Shown in pieces: positions 13,072 through 15,164 of a DNA stretch of 15,164 nucleotides. Under the pieces are notes generated by a model. It was given only the letters and a program-made list of their open reading frames with translations. It ran no database searches and was not told the origin of the DNA. This DNA is from Natrinema soli (lineage in GTDB: Archaea > Halobacteriota > Halobacteria > Halobacteriales > Natrialbaceae). The DNA is taken from contig NZ_JAQIVI010000031.1 in assembly GCF_028618695.1 (NCBI RefSeq), forward strand, positions 1 through 15,164, read 5' to 3'. The position numbers and the translations under genes were made by a program. The first letter of the stretch is position 1; each line of letters starts with the position of its first letter.

Positions 13072-15164
13072 CGGTTGTCACCTCCGTGGTCGAAGAAGCA
13101 TCACCACTCGCTATCGCTGGTTCACACATTGTACTGGCAGCATCAGCCCACTCATCAAGCAGCGTGAGCGGGATCGACGTCTCCTCTGAAAGAGACTCAA
13201 TATCTGCCACAGCGAGCTCGCCAACCGTCTCGACACCTGCGTCGGCGAGATATCCTGCGTACGTCTCGCCGACTCCAGTGATCGTGGAGAGATCGTCACC
13301 TCGATCTTCTGCCGCTTCAGCACGTGACTCCTCTACTGCTTCTTCATGCGGTTCCTCCGCTCCCTCATCTGCAGCTGCTGTTGCTCCTTGATTGGCCTCA
13401 ACAGTCTCACTAACGTCTCTTTCGTGATATTCGGTCTCCACATCGGCTCGCTCCCGATCGGCGTGCTCGACGACCGCCTCATCGGTCTCGGGCTCCTTGT
13501 CGATCTCATCCAGATCCACCTCCTCGAGTACCGACTCCGGAATCTCGTACTCATCGAGTCGGTCCTCTGCGGCAAGGAATCCGGCGTCGTCGGCGTCGAT
13601 ATACCGGTTCTCGGCGAGATACTCCCACGGATCGAGATCATCGTCGAGGACGCTGACTTCGTAGTCGTTCACGTGGAGTGCGAGTGGTTTCGACCACTCA
13701 TTGACTTCGAGCAAAAACTCCGAGTAGCCCCCGTCTTCGCCAGTCTGGGCCGTCGTCAGGAACGTTTGCTCCGAGGGGGTGAGGTCGTGGAAGTCGATCA
13801 TCTTGTTGCTGACCGACTCGTGGTGGAAGATTTGCTTGATATCACAGAGATTGTACACGTTGCGCGCTTTCTCGGCGGCCTCCTTGGTCTGGTCGTCCGA
13901 TTGGGCGACGAACTCATCGACAGTCTGAGAAATAAGCGTGATTGCGGTATTGAAGTGGCGACTGTGCCGGATGAACAGATCGATCATATCTGTCGTCGCC
14001 TCCCGCCGCAACAGGTAGTGCGCCTCGTCGATCGTCACCTGGGTCCGGCGGTCGTGATCACTGGCCGCTCGCTGGTAGATCCAGTCGAACATCACGTGCA
14101 TGAACAGTGGTGCCTGCCCTGTGTCGGCAAACATCGACATGTCGATGACGACTAAGCGATTGTCGAGTTCGACGTTCGTCCGGCCGGTCAGATTGTCGTT
14201 CTCGCCACCCTTCTGAAACGCCTCGAGACCCAGCAGCAATTGATAGGCGTACTGCTCGTCACCATCCCGAAATCGTGTCTCGAGCTGGTCAATCTCGGGC
14301 CACACTCGCTCGTTGTTCGCATCCTCGTGCAGTTCCAGGAATTCCGATGGCAGGCCACCGTCGGCGATTTCCGCGAGGATATCAAGGAGGTCCTTGATCG
14401 TCGGGCTTGTGTTCTCGTGGGTCGCCGTCTCTTCCGTGATACCGTACTGGAGGTAGGCGAGTCGGACCGCTCGCCGCAGGATTCCTTCCTGTTCCTTGCT
14501 CAACGACTGTTCGGCCACCGCCGAGAAATGGATGCGAAACAGCTCCATCACCGACCGCAATTTCTTCTTAAACGGATCGTCCACAGCGTCGTCGATACCG
14601 CGCTGGATCTCGAGGGGGTTGACTGTGTTATCGCCGCCGAAGCGGATCACTTGCCCACCAAGATCGTTCGCGAAGTCGACGAAGTCTGCAAGCGGATCGA
14701 GAACCAGCATCTCGATTTCGGGATCCATCATCAACCGATGGTACATCTCGTGTTTCTCGGCGAACGTCTTTCCGGAGCCCATTGTGCCCGCAATCGCTTT
14801 CGAGTACGAGGAGAGCTCGTATCTGTCGAGGATTACGGGTGTATCAGTCGCGTCAAATCCATAGAAGATCCCCTCAGGATCGGTGATCACTGGCTCGATA
14901 AACGGAAACATCGTGCCGATAGCAGTCTCCTGCATCAACTGAGTCGACTTGATCGAATCGTCACCAAGCGGGCCGAGTGCGTCCTGTGATTCGACTTGCC
15001 GTTTCTCGAGGGGGACTGCTTCCGCGTTCGCGGTACTGAGCGAATCGACGACGCGTTCGGTTGCTTCGTTGAGTTCCTGTTCGGTGTCGGCGACCACTTC
15101 GATGTAGATCGCGAAGTCGAACAGTTTCGTCTCCCCGAGGATGATATCCCAGATCAACTCCTGG
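13058..15164 (-). CDS. VirB4-like conjugation ATPase, 5' end outside the window, with C-terminal HhH domain
   Basis: The motor ATPase of type IV secretion and conjugation systems (VirB4/TraC/TraE class). The frame is open to the right edge. A TTG at 15157 is possible but the sequence there (TKLFDFAIYIEVVADTEQELNEA) looks like the middle of the family's N-terminal region, so the true start lies beyond the window. Numbering from that TTG: Walker A AIAGTMGSGKTF (121-132), LVLDPLADF (151-159), Walker B TQVTIDEAHYLL (372-383), and an arginine/glutamine sensor region LISQTVDEF (408-416). After the ATPase comes an acidic, Glu-rich linker (about 530-620). A helix-hairpin-helix-type domain ends the protein (DDLSTITGVGETYAGYLADAG, 621-641, to about 675). 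This HhH tail is unusual for VirB4 and suggests DNA binding. The gene overlaps the next one by 14 bases, showing one operon. Confidence 0.9.
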   Translation of the reverse strand, partial: QELIWDIILGETKLFDFAIYIEVVADTEQELNEATERVVDSLSTANAEAVPLEKRQVESQDALGPLGDDSIKSTQLMQETAIGTMFPFIEPVITDPEGIFYGFDATDTPVILDRYELSSYSKAIAGTMGSGKTFAEKHEMYHRLMMDPEIEMLVLDPLADFVDFANDLGGQVIRFGGDNTVNPLEIQRGIDDAVDDPFKKKLRSVMELFRIHFSAVAEQSLSKEQEGILRRAVRLAYLQYGITEETATHENTSPTIKDLLDILAEIADGGLPSEFLELHEDANNERVWPEIDQLETRFRDGDEQYAYQLLLGLEAFQKGGENDNLTGRTNVELDNRLVVIDMSMFADTGQAPLFMHVMFDWIYQRAASDHDRRTQVTIDEAHYLLRREATTDMIDLFIRHSRHFNTAITLISQTVDEFVAQSDDQTKEAAEKARNVYNLCDIKQIFHHESVSNKMIDFHDLTPSEQTFLTTAQTGEDGGYSEFLLEVNEWSKPLALHVNDYEVSVLDDDLDPWEYLAENRYIDADDAGFLAAEDRLDEYEIPESVLEEVDLDEIDKEPETDEAVVEHADRERADVETEYHERDVSETVEANQGATAAADEGAEEPHEEAVEESRAEAAEDRGDDLSTITGVGETYAGYLADAGVETVGELAVADIESLSEETSIPLTLLDEWADAASTMCEPAIASGDASSTTEVTTDADD
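13078..13085 (-). promoter_or_regulatory. Perfect Shine-Dalgarno site of the TraD-like gene
   Basis: The minus strand reads GGAGGTGA six bases before ATG 13071, inside the end of the VirB4-like gene. It settles the start of the 1531-residue protein and indicates coupled expression of the two ATPases. Confidence 0.7.

Noticed and set aside
11740..13167. 475-codon plus-strand open frame antisense to the TraD-like gene
   Set aside because: Antisense frames stay open in GC-rich haloarchaeal genes; the product has no domain pattern, while the minus-strand gene has clear motifs.
1..15164. CRISPR arrays, tRNA or rRNA genes
   Set aside because: No regularly spaced direct repeats and no tRNA T-arm/anticodon pattern or rRNA sequence seen on either strand.

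Overview
The window looks like haloarchaeal DNA. The predicted proteins are strongly acidic and the coding regions are GC-rich. CTCGAG and TCGA words are very common. Starts are preceded by GAGGTGA-type ribosome sites, and the replication proteins are of archaeal PriS/PriL type. An extrachromosomal element (plasmid or megaplasmid) or an integrated conjugative element is likely, because a conjugation-type ATPase pair sits in one operon with a primase-like pair. The genus cannot be fixed from sequence alone.

Layout, left to right. (1) Positions 1-1180 hold a minus-strand zinc-ribbon protein (421-978) and, just upstream of it, a 5'-truncated helical remnant (1028-1171). The far left is a non-coding stretch with several short dyads and a pyrimidine-rich tract. 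(2) Positions 1181-1753 are more AT-rich and hold no convincing gene. (3) Positions 1754-4438 are a tight plus-strand operon: cydA and cydB (cytochrome bd-type quinol oxidase subunits I and II), then a small two-helix membrane protein overlapping the cydB stop, a candidate accessory subunit. (4) Positions 4439-5923 are about 1.5 kb without a gene. They contain a long pyrimidine-biased tract (about 4640-5480) interrupted by a 114-bp MITE-like element with 26-bp inverted ends (4834-4947). A regulatory or origin-like zone follows, with four copies of a palindromic motif, a 15-bp palindrome followed by a G-run, and an AT-rich stretch. (5) Positions 5924-15164 are one minus-strand operon, read right to left: a VirB4-like ATPase (5' end outside the window), a 1531-residue TraD/VirD4-like ATPase with an N-terminal membrane/PH module and C-terminal winged-helix and nuclease-like domains, a PriS-like primase catalytic subunit, and a PriL-like subunit with a four-cysteine Fe-S domain.

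How the parts may work together (inference): the two ATPases would power DNA transfer, and the PriS/PriL-like pair would prime replication of the element or second-strand synthesis after transfer. The repeat cluster just past the end of the primase genes is a candidate origin or operator region. The cyd operon is metabolic cargo or neighbouring host DNA, giving high-affinity oxygen respiration; the two operons converge on the non-coding zone. The most interesting parts are the four-gene ATPase/primase operon with its unusual domain fusions and the adjacent palindromic repeat cluster.
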